NCBI GenBank assembly: GCA_902489645.1
Contig: CABUAW010000054.1
Span: forward strand, 1-16,440
From: an uncultured Lachnospiraceae bacterium
GTDB lineage: Bacteria; Bacillota; Clostridia; Lachnospirales; Lachnospiraceae
Direction: 5' to 3'
DNA length: 16,440 nt
Both the position numbers and the translations under genes were made by a program. This document shows, one piece after another, positions 1 to 6,860 of this stretch. The notes beneath the pieces were generated by a model that was not told the DNA's origin, ran no database searches, and saw only the letters and a list, made by a program, of their open reading frames with translations. The stretch's first letter is position 1. Every line of letters starts with the position of its first letter.

Positions 1-703
1 CGGTGGAAACAATGGGCTTACGCACTTCATCCACCGGCCCGCTCCAAATTCCGAGATGCTTCATCACGCTGAAAATACCATTGGTCAACTGATAGCCGTA
101 CTCTTTTGTAATTCGCATACCCACGCCCATCTCGGCCACCAATGTCGGAACACCGGCCTTATTCAAGCTGTGAGCCAGCGTAGATTCCAGTACCGTGGCC
201 GCCGCATGAATCCAGATATAATCCACATTCATTTTTAATGCAAGGGGAACAAGCCGCTCCGCCGTTTCTTCACTAATACGAATCTGAGGAATTTCCTTCA
301 AAAAAATATTACTGGCATGAATATCCACACACAGGTCCGCGCCCTTAATATCTTCAATCACCTGATGGGCCGTGTATTCGGCCAGACTTCCGTCCAGATT
401 CCCCGGAAATATCCGGTTCATATCCAGGTCAAACTTCGGAATTCCCCGGGTAATCGTATCGATTCCCAAAGGGTTCAGGGCCGGAAACACATCCACAATA
501 CCGTTCAGATATTCTTTATGTTCATTAATACGCCGTATAACCTCATAACAGCAAAACTGCCCTTCCAGCTCATCACCATGGGTCCCCGTCACAATAACCA
601 TCCGTTTCGGGCGCTCCACCGGATGTTCCGGCTCCAGCCGGTTTTTCTCAATCCGCATCATTTCATCCACAGGCAATGCGGACGCAACCACTGATTCTAT
701 CAT
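1..703 (-). CDS. Succinylglutamate desuccinylase/aspartoacylase family zinc hydrolase (partial, C-terminus missing)
   Basis: The frame is open from an ATG at 703 to the left edge, giving 234 residues without a stop, so the C-terminus lies outside the window. It has the marks of the M14-like AstE/AspA family: THGDE at residues 41-45 (zinc ligands His42 and Glu45), DMNRIFPG at 94-101 (substrate-binding Asn/Arg), DIH at 127-129 (third zinc ligand His129) and AEMG at 190-193 (likely catalytic Glu191). These enzymes hydrolyse an amide bond next to a carboxylate or remove a C-terminal residue. The ATG overlaps the stop of the transglutaminase-like gene (ATGA) and is preceded by GGAGGAAG, so it is the last visible gene of a four-gene operon. 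The substrate is unknown. Given its neighbours, an amide or peptide product of the ATP-grasp enzyme is a reasonable guess. No signal peptide is visible, so it is probably cytosolic. Confidence 0.88.
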   Translation of the reverse strand, partial: MIESVVASALPVDEMMRIEKNRLEPEHPVERPKRMVIVTGTHGDELEGQFCCYEVIRRINEHKEYLNGIVDVFPALNPLGIDTITRGIPKFDLDMNRIFPGNLDGSLAEYTAHQVIEDIKGADLCVDIHASNIFLKEIPQIRISEETAERLVPLALKMNVDYIWIHAAATVLESTLAHSLNKAGVPTLVAEMGVGMRITKEYGYQLTNGIFSVMKHLGIWSGPVDEVRKPIVST

Positions 704-1488
704 TTTACTTCCTCCACATGTACAAAAATTTCCTGACTTTGACAGACATTACCCTTAAAACCGCCGCGAAGCACGCTGCAATCCAGAGCGTTTCTTCCGT
801 GGGCCAGTTTTATGTAGGTTTCATCGGCCATCAGGTTATTCGTCGGGTCCAGTCCGTACCAGCTTCCATCGGAAAACACCTCGACCCAGGCATGAGTATG
901 CCCCTCGCCCAACATAAATCCGGCAACATAGCGCGCCGGGATTTTGGCATAAAGGCACATCGCCGCCAGCATATGGGCATAATCCTGACATACGCCCCGC
1001 CCCAGTGCAAAGGCTTCGGCCGCCGTCGTCGTCGTCCTGGTCACATTCTGTCGGTAATCAAAATTTGCATAAAGACCGTTCATCAAACAAAGTGCCTTTG
1101 AAAGTACATTTCTGTCACTTCCGCAGGCATCTTTTCCGAGTAAATTTTCCGTAAGCGCTTCCATGGCCGGGCTGGTCTGTGTAAATTCCGTCGGGTAGGC
1201 GAATATCGGATGCCATTTTTTTCTCGCTCTGCTCAAATCGACCGTGACCTCGCCGAAGCTTCTAAATCCAAAACTACGGTGCGGCCTGGCAATAAAGCCC
1301 TGAACTGTCGTATTTTCCCAGAAATCTCTCTGAATTTTGACCCCGGTTTCCGGCCAGATGTCCATTCCGTAACATTCCAGATGCTGACGTTCTTCCTCTT
1401 TCGGAAGACAGCGAAGCAGAAAACCGTGGTCAATCACATCTCTGTCAAATTTTACCGACGTCCGATATTCAAATTTTAATCGCTTCAT
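700..1488 (-). CDS. Transglutaminase-like cysteine protease family protein
   Basis: A 262-residue protein of the bacterial transglutaminase-like superfamily (COG1305 type). The N-terminal ~100 residues match the beta-rich domain usual in these proteins. The catalytic triad is visible in the C-terminal half: Cys167 in GRGVCQDYAH, His199 in GHTHAWVEV and Asp214 in GLDPTNN. Such proteins usually act as proteases or amide hydrolases/transferases rather than true protein cross-linkers. I chose the ATG at 1488, placed after GAGGA with a 6-base spacer; a TTG just before it would add one residue. The start overlaps the stop of the alpha-E gene by one base (TGATG) and its own stop overlaps the M14-like gene, which implies translational coupling along the operon. 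No signal peptide is visible. The substrate is inferred only from context with the ATP-grasp and alpha-E proteins. Confidence 0.92.
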   Translation of the reverse strand: MKRLKFEYRTSVKFDRDVIDHGFLLRCLPKEEERQHLECYGMDIWPETGVKIQRDFWENTTVQGFIARPHRSFGFRSFGEVTVDLSRARKKWHPIFAYPTEFTQTSPAMEALTENLLGKDACGSDRNVLSKALCLMNGLYANFDYRQNVTRTTTTAAEAFALGRGVCQDYAHMLAAMCLYAKIPARYVAGFMLGEGHTHAWVEVFSDGSWYGLDPTNNLMADETYIKLAHGRNALDCSVLRGGFKGNVCQSQEIFVHVEEVK

Positions 1489-2168
1489 CAATAGTCCTCA
1501 AAGAACTTATTGACACATTCCAGAGCCTGCCCCCGACTGGCCCGCTCCGGGTCTCCGGCCATGATAATTGAATGAAGCCGACTAGAGCTGCGGTGGTCAT
1601 AGCTGATATGCACCCGTCCAAGACGACCCATCAGCTTATCAAATTCCCGCTCAATCGTATCATAAGGAAAATCCAGCCGCAAATATAAATCCAGCCGCTC
1701 AATATAGCGTCCGGCCTTAATCAGATTCCGACATTCGTCGTCTAAAACATAATCGTCCAGACAGCCCCAATAGGCCAGCATATAATCGGATACTTTCTGA
1801 ATTTCAAACAACGCTGTCTTACTATTTCGAATCCGTTTCAGCTTGTTCAGGGCCAGTTCCAGATAAGACAGGGTGGTCGAACTGATTTCATTTCGAAGCA
1901 TAATCGCATTATCCACCGCCCGGGTCAAATTGGACACAATCGAGTTCGGGTCCGACTCATCAAAAAGATATCTGTCAAAAAAATCTTCCACGCTTGTATA
2001 AATCGACGGAATTGACAGCTTTTCACAATATTCCTCATAACCGTTCATATTGCGGTCAATCATATCATCATAATACTGGCTAAACACCTGGAGGGTTGTA
2101 TACACCCTTTCACTGTAACGTCCGAGCCATAAAAGATTACTTGCTTTAACTACCGAGATAATACCCAT
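1488..2168 (-). CDS. Alpha-E domain protein (DUF403 family)
   Basis: 226 residues, mostly helical, beginning with an ISVVKASNLLWLGRYSERVY segment that is the hallmark N-terminus of the alpha-E (DUF403, COG2307) family. A second family-like segment, AGRYIERLDLYLRL, lies near residues 152-165. Family members are often nearer 300 residues, so this is a short version, but both ends look natural. Alpha-E proteins have no established activity. They almost always sit beside a circularly permuted ATP-grasp protein and a transglutaminase-like protein, as here, and are thought to assist that enzyme pair. The ATG lies 19 bases inside the end of the ATP-grasp gene. Its ribosome-binding site GGAGGAGG doubles as the Gly codons near the ATP-grasp C-terminus, so the two are translated together. 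Confidence 0.9.
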   Translation of the reverse strand: MGIISVVKASNLLWLGRYSERVYTTLQVFSQYYDDMIDRNMNGYEEYCEKLSIPSIYTSVEDFFDRYLFDESDPNSIVSNLTRAVDNAIMLRNEISSTTLSYLELALNKLKRIRNSKTALFEIQKVSDYMLAYWGCLDDYVLDDECRNLIKAGRYIERLDLYLRLDFPYDTIEREFDKLMGRLGRVHISYDHRSSSRLHSIIMAGDPERASRGQALECVNKFFEDY

Positions 2169-3472
2169 GTGTCTTTAAATCCTCCTCCCTGAGACGAATT
2201 CACAACAAAGGAATCCGGGTTTCTTGAAAACCGGGTCAGACCGCTTTTCCAAACCTTTATTTCTTTACCATAAAGAACAAATGCTCTCAAATCCGCTTTT
2301 CGTTCCACCGTACCGCCGCCCTCGACGATTTCCAAATCCTTAAAATCAATCACTTCCTGGGCAATAAAACGGCGGGACTCCCGCGTAATCAGCTGACGCA
2401 TTTCTTCCAGCTTTTCATCATCCAAATCTTTTCCGAAAATAACGCCGTATCCTCCCGCTTCCGCCACGTCCTTGACAACAAGCTTTTTCAGATTCTCCAG
2501 GACATACTTCCTGTCCTCCTCAAAATAAGGCAGGTAGGTCGGCGCATTTTTCAACAACGGTTTTTCATGTAAATAGTATTCAATCATTTTCGGAACAAAA
2601 TAATAAATTCCCTTATCATCGCCGATTCCGTTGCCCGGAGCGTTGACCAGGGCCACATGGCCGGCTTTATAGACCGACATAATGCCCGGCACGCCGATGA
2701 CGGATTCCGGATTAAAGGTCAGCGGGTCCATATATTCATCGGAAATTCGGTGATACACCGCCCCGACCCTTTTTGGCCGTTCCGAATAATCTTTATAATA
2801 CAAAACATCATTTTCCACATAGAGGTCACTTGGCATCGCCAATATCGAATAGGTTTTCTCTGCGAGATAGGAATGTTCAAAAAATGCCGCATTATAACGC
2901 CCCGGTGTCAGAATAACATTGATACCTCCCGTATTCACATAATCCATCATTTCTTTCAGCATTTTGGCGTAGTCCCGGTTATCTGCAATGGCATTATTGG
3001 AAAAGGTTCCCGGACTGACTCTGCGGCATATATTCCGCGCAATAAGGGGATAGGACGCACCGGAAGGAATTCGCAGATTATCCTCTAAAATATACCACTC
3101 GCCATCCTTGCCCTCCACCAGGTCAATTCCTGAAATATGGCTATGTATACCGTGAACCGGATGAATTCCGTCACACTCCGGGAGAAAACCGCTGGAAGAA
3201 AACACAAAGGATTCCGGTATAACGCCGTCCTCAATAATTTTTTTCTCCGAATAAATATCCTCCAGGAAACAATTCAACGCCTTCACCCTCTGAATCAGAC
3301 CTCTTTCCAGATGGTCAAATTTCACCTTCGGAATTATCCTCGGAATCGGGTCAAAGGGAAATAACTGCTCTTTAAATTCACCGTTTTTATACAAACCAAA
3401 CCGGACGCCGTATCTGGCCAGCAAATCATTGATACATTCAATATGCTCTCTTAATTCTTTCATAACTCCCAT
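2150..3472 (-). CDS. Circularly permuted ATP-grasp family protein
   Basis: 440 residues of the circularly permuted ATP-grasp type (COG2308, formerly DUF404/DUF407). Family segments are EDNLRIPSG at about 130-138, a glycine-rich nucleotide loop KDVAEAGGYGVIFG at about 334-347, DLRAFVLYGKEIKV at about 394-407, and NSSQGGGFKDTW at the C-terminus (425-436), which likely holds metal and ATP contacts. Family knowledge: these are predicted ATP-dependent carboxylate-amine ligases that form amide or peptide bonds; the product is not known for most clusters. I chose the ATG at 3472 because GAGGA lies 6 bases upstream. An ATG at 3463 (MKELREH) with AGGAG 9 bases upstream is nearly as good, and a TTG at 3496 is less likely. 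It is first in the operon with alpha-E, transglutaminase-like and M14-like genes, behind a promoter and leader terminator, and divergent from a LysR regulator. Confidence 0.92.
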   Translation of the reverse strand: MGVMKELREHIECINDLLARYGVRFGLYKNGEFKEQLFPFDPIPRIIPKVKFDHLERGLIQRVKALNCFLEDIYSEKKIIEDGVIPESFVFSSSGFLPECDGIHPVHGIHSHISGIDLVEGKDGEWYILEDNLRIPSGASYPLIARNICRRVSPGTFSNNAIADNRDYAKMLKEMMDYVNTGGINVILTPGRYNAAFFEHSYLAEKTYSILAMPSDLYVENDVLYYKDYSERPKRVGAVYHRISDEYMDPLTFNPESVIGVPGIMSVYKAGHVALVNAPGNGIGDDKGIYYFVPKMIEYYLHEKPLLKNAPTYLPYFEEDRKYVLENLKKLVVKDVAEAGGYGVIFGKDLDDEKLEEMRQLITRESRRFIAQEVIDFKDLEIVEGGGTVERKADLRAFVLYGKEIKVWKSGLTRFSRNPDSFVVNSSQGGGFKDTWVLSR

Positions 3473-3524
3473 CTCCTGTCCTCTATTAGGAACCAATTTT
3501 ATACATCCGCCGGGTTCCCAGGAT

Positions 3525-3560
3525 GTTAAAAAAGGCGCTCTTATTCCTAAGAGCGCCTTT
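3525..3560 (-). terminator. Leader intrinsic terminator (candidate attenuator) ahead of the ATP-grasp operon
   Basis: Positions 3531-3560 form a perfect 13-bp inverted repeat with a 4-base loop. Read on the minus strand the loop is GGAA, a GNRA tetraloop, and the stem is followed by an unbroken run of six T, the last three beyond the stem. It lies about 60 bases upstream of the ATP-grasp start and only a few bases after the predicted transcription start, so it cannot be the end of another minus-strand gene: the upstream gene runs the other way. A weaker 6-bp repeat (GGAACC at 3489-3494, GGTTCC at 3513-3518) follows. Transcription attenuation is inferred. On the plus strand the T tail is only three bases, so function toward LysR is less likely. 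Confidence 0.75.
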
Positions 3561-3570
3561 GCTTGATTAA

Positions 3571-3599
3571 AGCATACGCCTTTCCGGCGCTTTTGTCAA
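3571..3599 (-). promoter_or_regulatory. Sigma-A-type promoter for the ATP-grasp operon
   Basis: On the minus strand TTGACA (3599-3594) and TATGCT (3576-3571) are separated by exactly 17 bases. The -35 is a full consensus match and the -10 matches at four of six positions. The expected start is near 3564, directly before the hairpin at 3531-3560. A short CGCC/GGCG repeat lies in the spacer. Confidence 0.75.
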
Positions 3600-3623
3600 T
3601 GCATTATTCTCCATAATTTTACA

Positions 3624-3652
3624 TTTACTATTTTCTTCACATATGCTATTAT
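3624..3652 (+). promoter_or_regulatory. Candidate promoter for the LysR-family gene
   Basis: TTTACT (3624-3629) and TATTAT (3647-3652) are spaced by 17 bases, placing the start near 3659 and leaving a leader of about 50 bases. A perfect 14-bp palindrome, TTATATTAATATAA at 3657-3670, covers the predicted start and could be an autoregulatory site. The DNA here is very AT-rich, so the palindrome may be chance. Confidence 0.55.
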
Positions 3653-3711
3653 TTAATTATATTAATATAACTTCTGTTTTTTATTAAAATCATTAATAAT
3701 TGAGGTGACTT

Positions 3712-4590
3712 ATGGACATTAATTACGAATTATATAAAGTATTTTATTACGTTGCCAAAACATTAAGCTTTTCCGAAGCATCCAAAAAGCTTTTTATCTC
3801 CCAATCGGCCGTCAGTCAATCCATCAAGGCTCTGGAAAAAAAACTGGAGCAGACACTTTTTATCCGAAGTACCAAACGGGTTAAAATGACTCCGGAGGGA
3901 GAAATTCTTTTTAAACACATCGAACCGGCCATCAATCTGATTATCCGCGGAGAAAATCAGATTATGGATGCCAAAGCATTAAACGGCGGACAACTGCGTA
4001 TCGGCGCCAGCGATACCATCTGCCGCTATTATCTTGTGCCTTATCTGAAAGAATTCCACGAACATTTTCCAAATGTACACATTAAAGTAACCAATGCCAC
4101 TTCGGCCCGCTGTGTCGATTTACTGGAAAATGAACTGGTCGATTTGATTGTAACCAATTCGCCAAATCCCCGGATGAACGCCATCCGCAATGTCCGTAAG
4201 GTCCGTGAATTCCATGACGTATTTATCGCCAATGAAAATTTCAGCCATTTAAAAAACAAACGGCTGGAGCTGGAAGAATTACTCAGCTATCCGATTCTTA
4301 TGCTGGATAAGGCCAGCCTGACCAGCGAATTTCTCCACAGCCTTTTTCAGCAGCATCAGCTGGACCTGGTTCCTGAAATTGAACTGAGCAGCAACGACCT
4401 GCTTATCGACCTGGCCCGCATCGGCCTTGGCATTGCCTTTATTCCGGACTTTTGTCTGCCGGAAAAGGAATCCGATTTATTTATCATCCGCACCCGCGAA
4501 ATACTCCCGTCCCGCCAGCTCGTCGTCGGTTATAATGACAAAGCGCCTCTCTCCGAGGCCGCCCAGTATTTCATCGATATTCTCGTATAA
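3712..4590 (+). CDS. LysR-family transcriptional regulator
   Basis: 292 residues, the usual length for the family. The N-terminal winged helix-turn-helix spans roughly residues 5-62, with the recognition helix around SQSAVSQSIKALEKKL (30-45). A LysR substrate-binding domain follows from about residue 92 (GQLRIGASDTICRYYLVPYL) to the C-terminus. LysR proteins bind DNA as tetramers and respond to a small-molecule co-inducer; the ligand cannot be told here. The ATG at 3712 follows GAGGTGA at a good distance. The gene is divergent from the ATP-grasp operon, the classic LysR arrangement, so it may control that operon as well as itself; this is inference. It ends at a bidirectional terminator 3 bases after its stop. 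Confidence 0.93.
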   Translation: MDINYELYKVFYYVAKTLSFSEASKKLFISQSAVSQSIKALEKKLEQTLFIRSTKRVKMTPEGEILFKHIEPAINLIIRGENQIMDAKALNGGQLRIGASDTICRYYLVPYLKEFHEHFPNVHIKVTNATSARCVDLLENELVDLIVTNSPNPRMNAIRNVRKVREFHDVFIANENFSHLKNKRLELEELLSYPILMLDKASLTSEFLHSLFQQHQLDLVPEIELSSNDLLIDLARIGLGIAFIPDFCLPEKESDLFIIRTREILPSRQLVVGYNDKAPLSEAAQYFIDILV

Positions 4591-4592
4591 TA

Positions 4593-4641
4593 AAAAAAGA
4601 TGGTTCCGCAGCATTTTTCGCTCTTCGGAATCATCTTTTTT
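4593..4641. terminator. Bidirectional intrinsic terminator between LysR and DUF1292 genes
   Basis: A 16-bp inverted repeat (4593-4608 with 4626-4641), broken only by one G-T wobble, has an A run on one side and a T run on the other. It follows the LysR stop on the plus strand and the DUF1292 stop on the minus strand, so it serves both convergent units. Confidence 0.88.
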
Positions 4642-4660
4642 ATTTCTTCATTGTTATTCT

Positions 4661-4966
4661 TTATTCACCGTCAAATAATTCATCGAATTCTTCACTGTCC
4701 AACAGCTCGTCAAATGCATCCGATACGGTTTCCCATTCTTCGTCGGTTTCGATATCTTCCAACTGAACGTCTTCTGCATTTTCAGCGGCAATAAAACGGT
4801 AAATATAAACTTCATCTTCATCCACGCCCTGGTCTTCAAAAGGAAGTAAGGCAATGTAGTTTCTCTCGCCTACTGGAAATACGGCAATCACCGCACATTC
4901 GATTTCAGCGCCGTCATCAAAGCTCAATGTCATTGTATCGTCATCTTTCGGAATAAATGTTCCCAT
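4661..4966 (-). CDS. DUF1292 family protein
   Basis: 101 residues and strongly acidic. The N-terminal half (MTLSFDDGAEIECAVIAVF, then YIALLP and EVYIYRF) matches the small beta-rich DUF1292 family common in Firmicutes. The C-terminal third is almost all Asp/Glu with LEDIETDEEW and DELLDSEEFDELF. The function of the family is unknown; members often sit near tRNA-synthetase or Holliday-resolvase genes. The ATG at 4966 follows GAGGTAG. It lies 61 bases downstream of the helicase gene with no terminator between, so it is probably the last gene of the gltX-helicase unit, which ends at the 4593-4641 hairpin. Confidence 0.88.
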   Translation of the reverse strand: MGTFIPKDDDTMTLSFDDGAEIECAVIAVFPVGERNYIALLPFEDQGVDEDEVYIYRFIAAENAEDVQLEDIETDEEWETVSDAFDELLDSEEFDELFDGE

Positions 4967-5027
4967 GTTTCTACCTCAACTTTCTTTTCGAGTATTTTCG
5001 CTCACCTTCACTCTACCAGATTATTCC

Positions 5028-6860
5028 CTAAAAAGCAAGGAATTCTCCAACAAAAGGCGACATTTCCGAAGGTTTGCCATAGCGTTCCCGGGTAAAGTAA
5101 ACCCGCAGGTCATTTTTCGCCCGGGTCATAGCCACATAAAACATGCGCCGCTCCTCTTCTTTATCGGATTCGGTTGCCGCTTTTTTATGGGGCATAAGCC
5201 CTTCATTGGCATCGGGAATATAGACCACATCATATTCCAGTCCCTTGGCTCCGTGCATGGTGAGCAGCCGAATCCCCTCTGCCGCTTCAAACCGCTGTCT
5301 GGAACGGATTTTTAAAGTTTCCGAATACTGCCCGATGGCCTCAAACCATTCCTCCCATGTTTTATAGGCATGACTTTTATCCATCAGCTCATCCAGGACC
5401 TCCAGCAAGTCATCGTCTTTGATTCCCCGGCCCATGGCATATTCCTTCAAATATGCATCATAGCCGATGGAATGACGAATATACTGAATGGCCGGATATG
5501 GCCCCATGGATGCCAGCATATACAAATCATACTCCAACTGTTCGATTCGCTCCAGCATCCATTCCCGGTTTTCCAGATAGTCTTTCACATGGGAGAGACT
5601 GACCGGCTCTTCATCCAGATAAGCCCTGGAAATATAACGGTTTGGCCGATTGATAATCCGAAGATAATCGGCCCGGGAATTTTGGCCGAAGGCGATATTC
5701 ATATAGGCAAAAATGTCCTTTGCAATCCAATGTTCGTAGATATTCGGCACCGAATCCTTCATGACAAAGGGCACATTATAAACCATAAGCTGTTCCACAA
5801 GGCCGCTCATTTGAATATTGGTCCGGAAAATAACCGCCATCTGCTCCCAGGCAACCCCCTGCTGTTCATGCATATCTACAATTTCCCGTATCATTTTCAA
5901 ATACTGGTCCGCAGGCTTACAAAAAGCCTTTACCAATATTTCACGGCCCTTTTCCCTGGATGCCGTCATATGCTTGGCATAGCGGTGTTCATTATGCTGA
6001 ATCAGGCCCTCAGCCCGTGCCACAATGGCTCCCGTAGAACGGTAATTTTTATTTAATACCGCCATTTTTGCCTCAGGATAGTCCCTGGTAAAGCCCAGAA
6101 GAATCTCCGGTTTGGCGCCGCGAAACCGATAAATCGACTGGTCGTCGTCGCCCACCACAAAGAGATTATTTTCCGGTTTGGCGAGCATCCGTATAATTTC
6201 ATATTGAATCCGGTTAATATCCTGAAATTCATCAATCAATATATACTTATATTTTTTCTGCCAGGCCAGCGATATATCCGGCCGCTCCTTAAAAAGCTGC
6301 CAGGTTTGAACAAGCATATCGTCATAATCCAGCCGCCGCATCCGCCGGAGTTTTTGCTCATAGCCCATATAGATTTCCTCAAAGACATCCTTTGAACAAT
6401 TGGACGAATAAAAATGCTCCAGGGGCATCATATCTCCTTTAACCCGGCTGATTTCTCCGGCAATATTCATCAGAAAATCCTTTTCGTCATCCATCTCCAC
6501 ATCTATCTGATGGACAATATCCCGGAGAATCCCATATTTTTCATCCTCGGATAAAATATTTTCCACCCGGTAATTGTAGGAATATTTCAAAATCGTAAAA
6601 AAGACGGCATGGAAGGTTCCGAAGCTCACCGGCAGATGGCGGCCGCCCATCAACCGGTCAAACCGGCTCCGCATTTCCCCCGCCGCAGCCCGTGTAAAGG
6701 TCACCACAAGAATATTACCCGGAGCCACACCGGCTTTTTCAATGAGCCACTGTGTCCTCCGGGTAATCACAAGGGTTTTTCCCGAACCGGGGCCGGCCAG
6801 TACAAGCATCGGTCCCCGGTCATGTTCAATTGCTTTTTTCTGGGCGCTGTCTACTTGCAT
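5028..6860 (-). CDS. UvrD/PcrA-type superfamily 1 ATP-dependent DNA helicase
   Basis: 610 residues with the full UvrD/Rep/PcrA motif series: Q-motif Gln7; Walker A GPGSGKT at 23-29; motif Ia VVTFTRAAAGEM at 52-63; motif II DEFQD at 210-214; motif III GDDDQSIYRFRGA at 237-249; motif IV NKNYRST; motif V LLTMHGAKGLEYDVVYIPDA; and motif VI RRMFYVAMTRAKNDL near the C-terminus. It should unwind DNA 3'-5' using ATP. It is about 100 residues shorter than typical PcrA (~740), with a reduced region between motifs IV and V and no C-terminal extension after motif VI, so it is likely an accessory UvrD-like helicase rather than the housekeeping PcrA. Its ATG is 10 bases inside the end of gltX with only a weak GGAAG ribosome-binding site, implying coupled translation. 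Confidence 0.95.
   Translation of the reverse strand: MQVDSAQKKAIEHDRGPMLVLAGPGSGKTLVITRRTQWLIEKAGVAPGNILVVTFTRAAAGEMRSRFDRLMGGRHLPVSFGTFHAVFFTILKYSYNYRVENILSEDEKYGILRDIVHQIDVEMDDEKDFLMNIAGEISRVKGDMMPLEHFYSSNCSKDVFEEIYMGYEQKLRRMRRLDYDDMLVQTWQLFKERPDISLAWQKKYKYILIDEFQDINRIQYEIIRMLAKPENNLFVVGDDDQSIYRFRGAKPEILLGFTRDYPEAKMAVLNKNYRSTGAIVARAEGLIQHNEHRYAKHMTASREKGREILVKAFCKPADQYLKMIREIVDMHEQQGVAWEQMAVIFRTNIQMSGLVEQLMVYNVPFVMKDSVPNIYEHWIAKDIFAYMNIAFGQNSRADYLRIINRPNRYISRAYLDEEPVSLSHVKDYLENREWMLERIEQLEYDLYMLASMGPYPAIQYIRHSIGYDAYLKEYAMGRGIKDDDLLEVLDELMDKSHAYKTWEEWFEAIGQYSETLKIRSRQRFEAAEGIRLLTMHGAKGLEYDVVYIPDANEGLMPHKKAATESDKEEERRMFYVAMTRAKNDLRVYFTRERYGKPSEMSPFVGEFLAF

Noticed and set aside
1488..2168. 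Truncation or frameshift of the alpha-E gene
   Set aside because: Shorter than usual, but the N-terminus matches the family and the C-terminus is coupled neatly to the next gene, so it is more likely a natural short form.
3497..3570. T-box or riboswitch leader ahead of the ATP-grasp operon
   Set aside because: Only a few bases separate the predicted start from the terminator, and no T-box consensus or aptamer-like structure is seen; the GGGAACCC stretch is not the T-box sequence.
5370..6056. Plus-strand 228-codon open frame opposite the helicase
   Set aside because: Lies wholly inside conserved helicase motifs on the other strand; no start signal.
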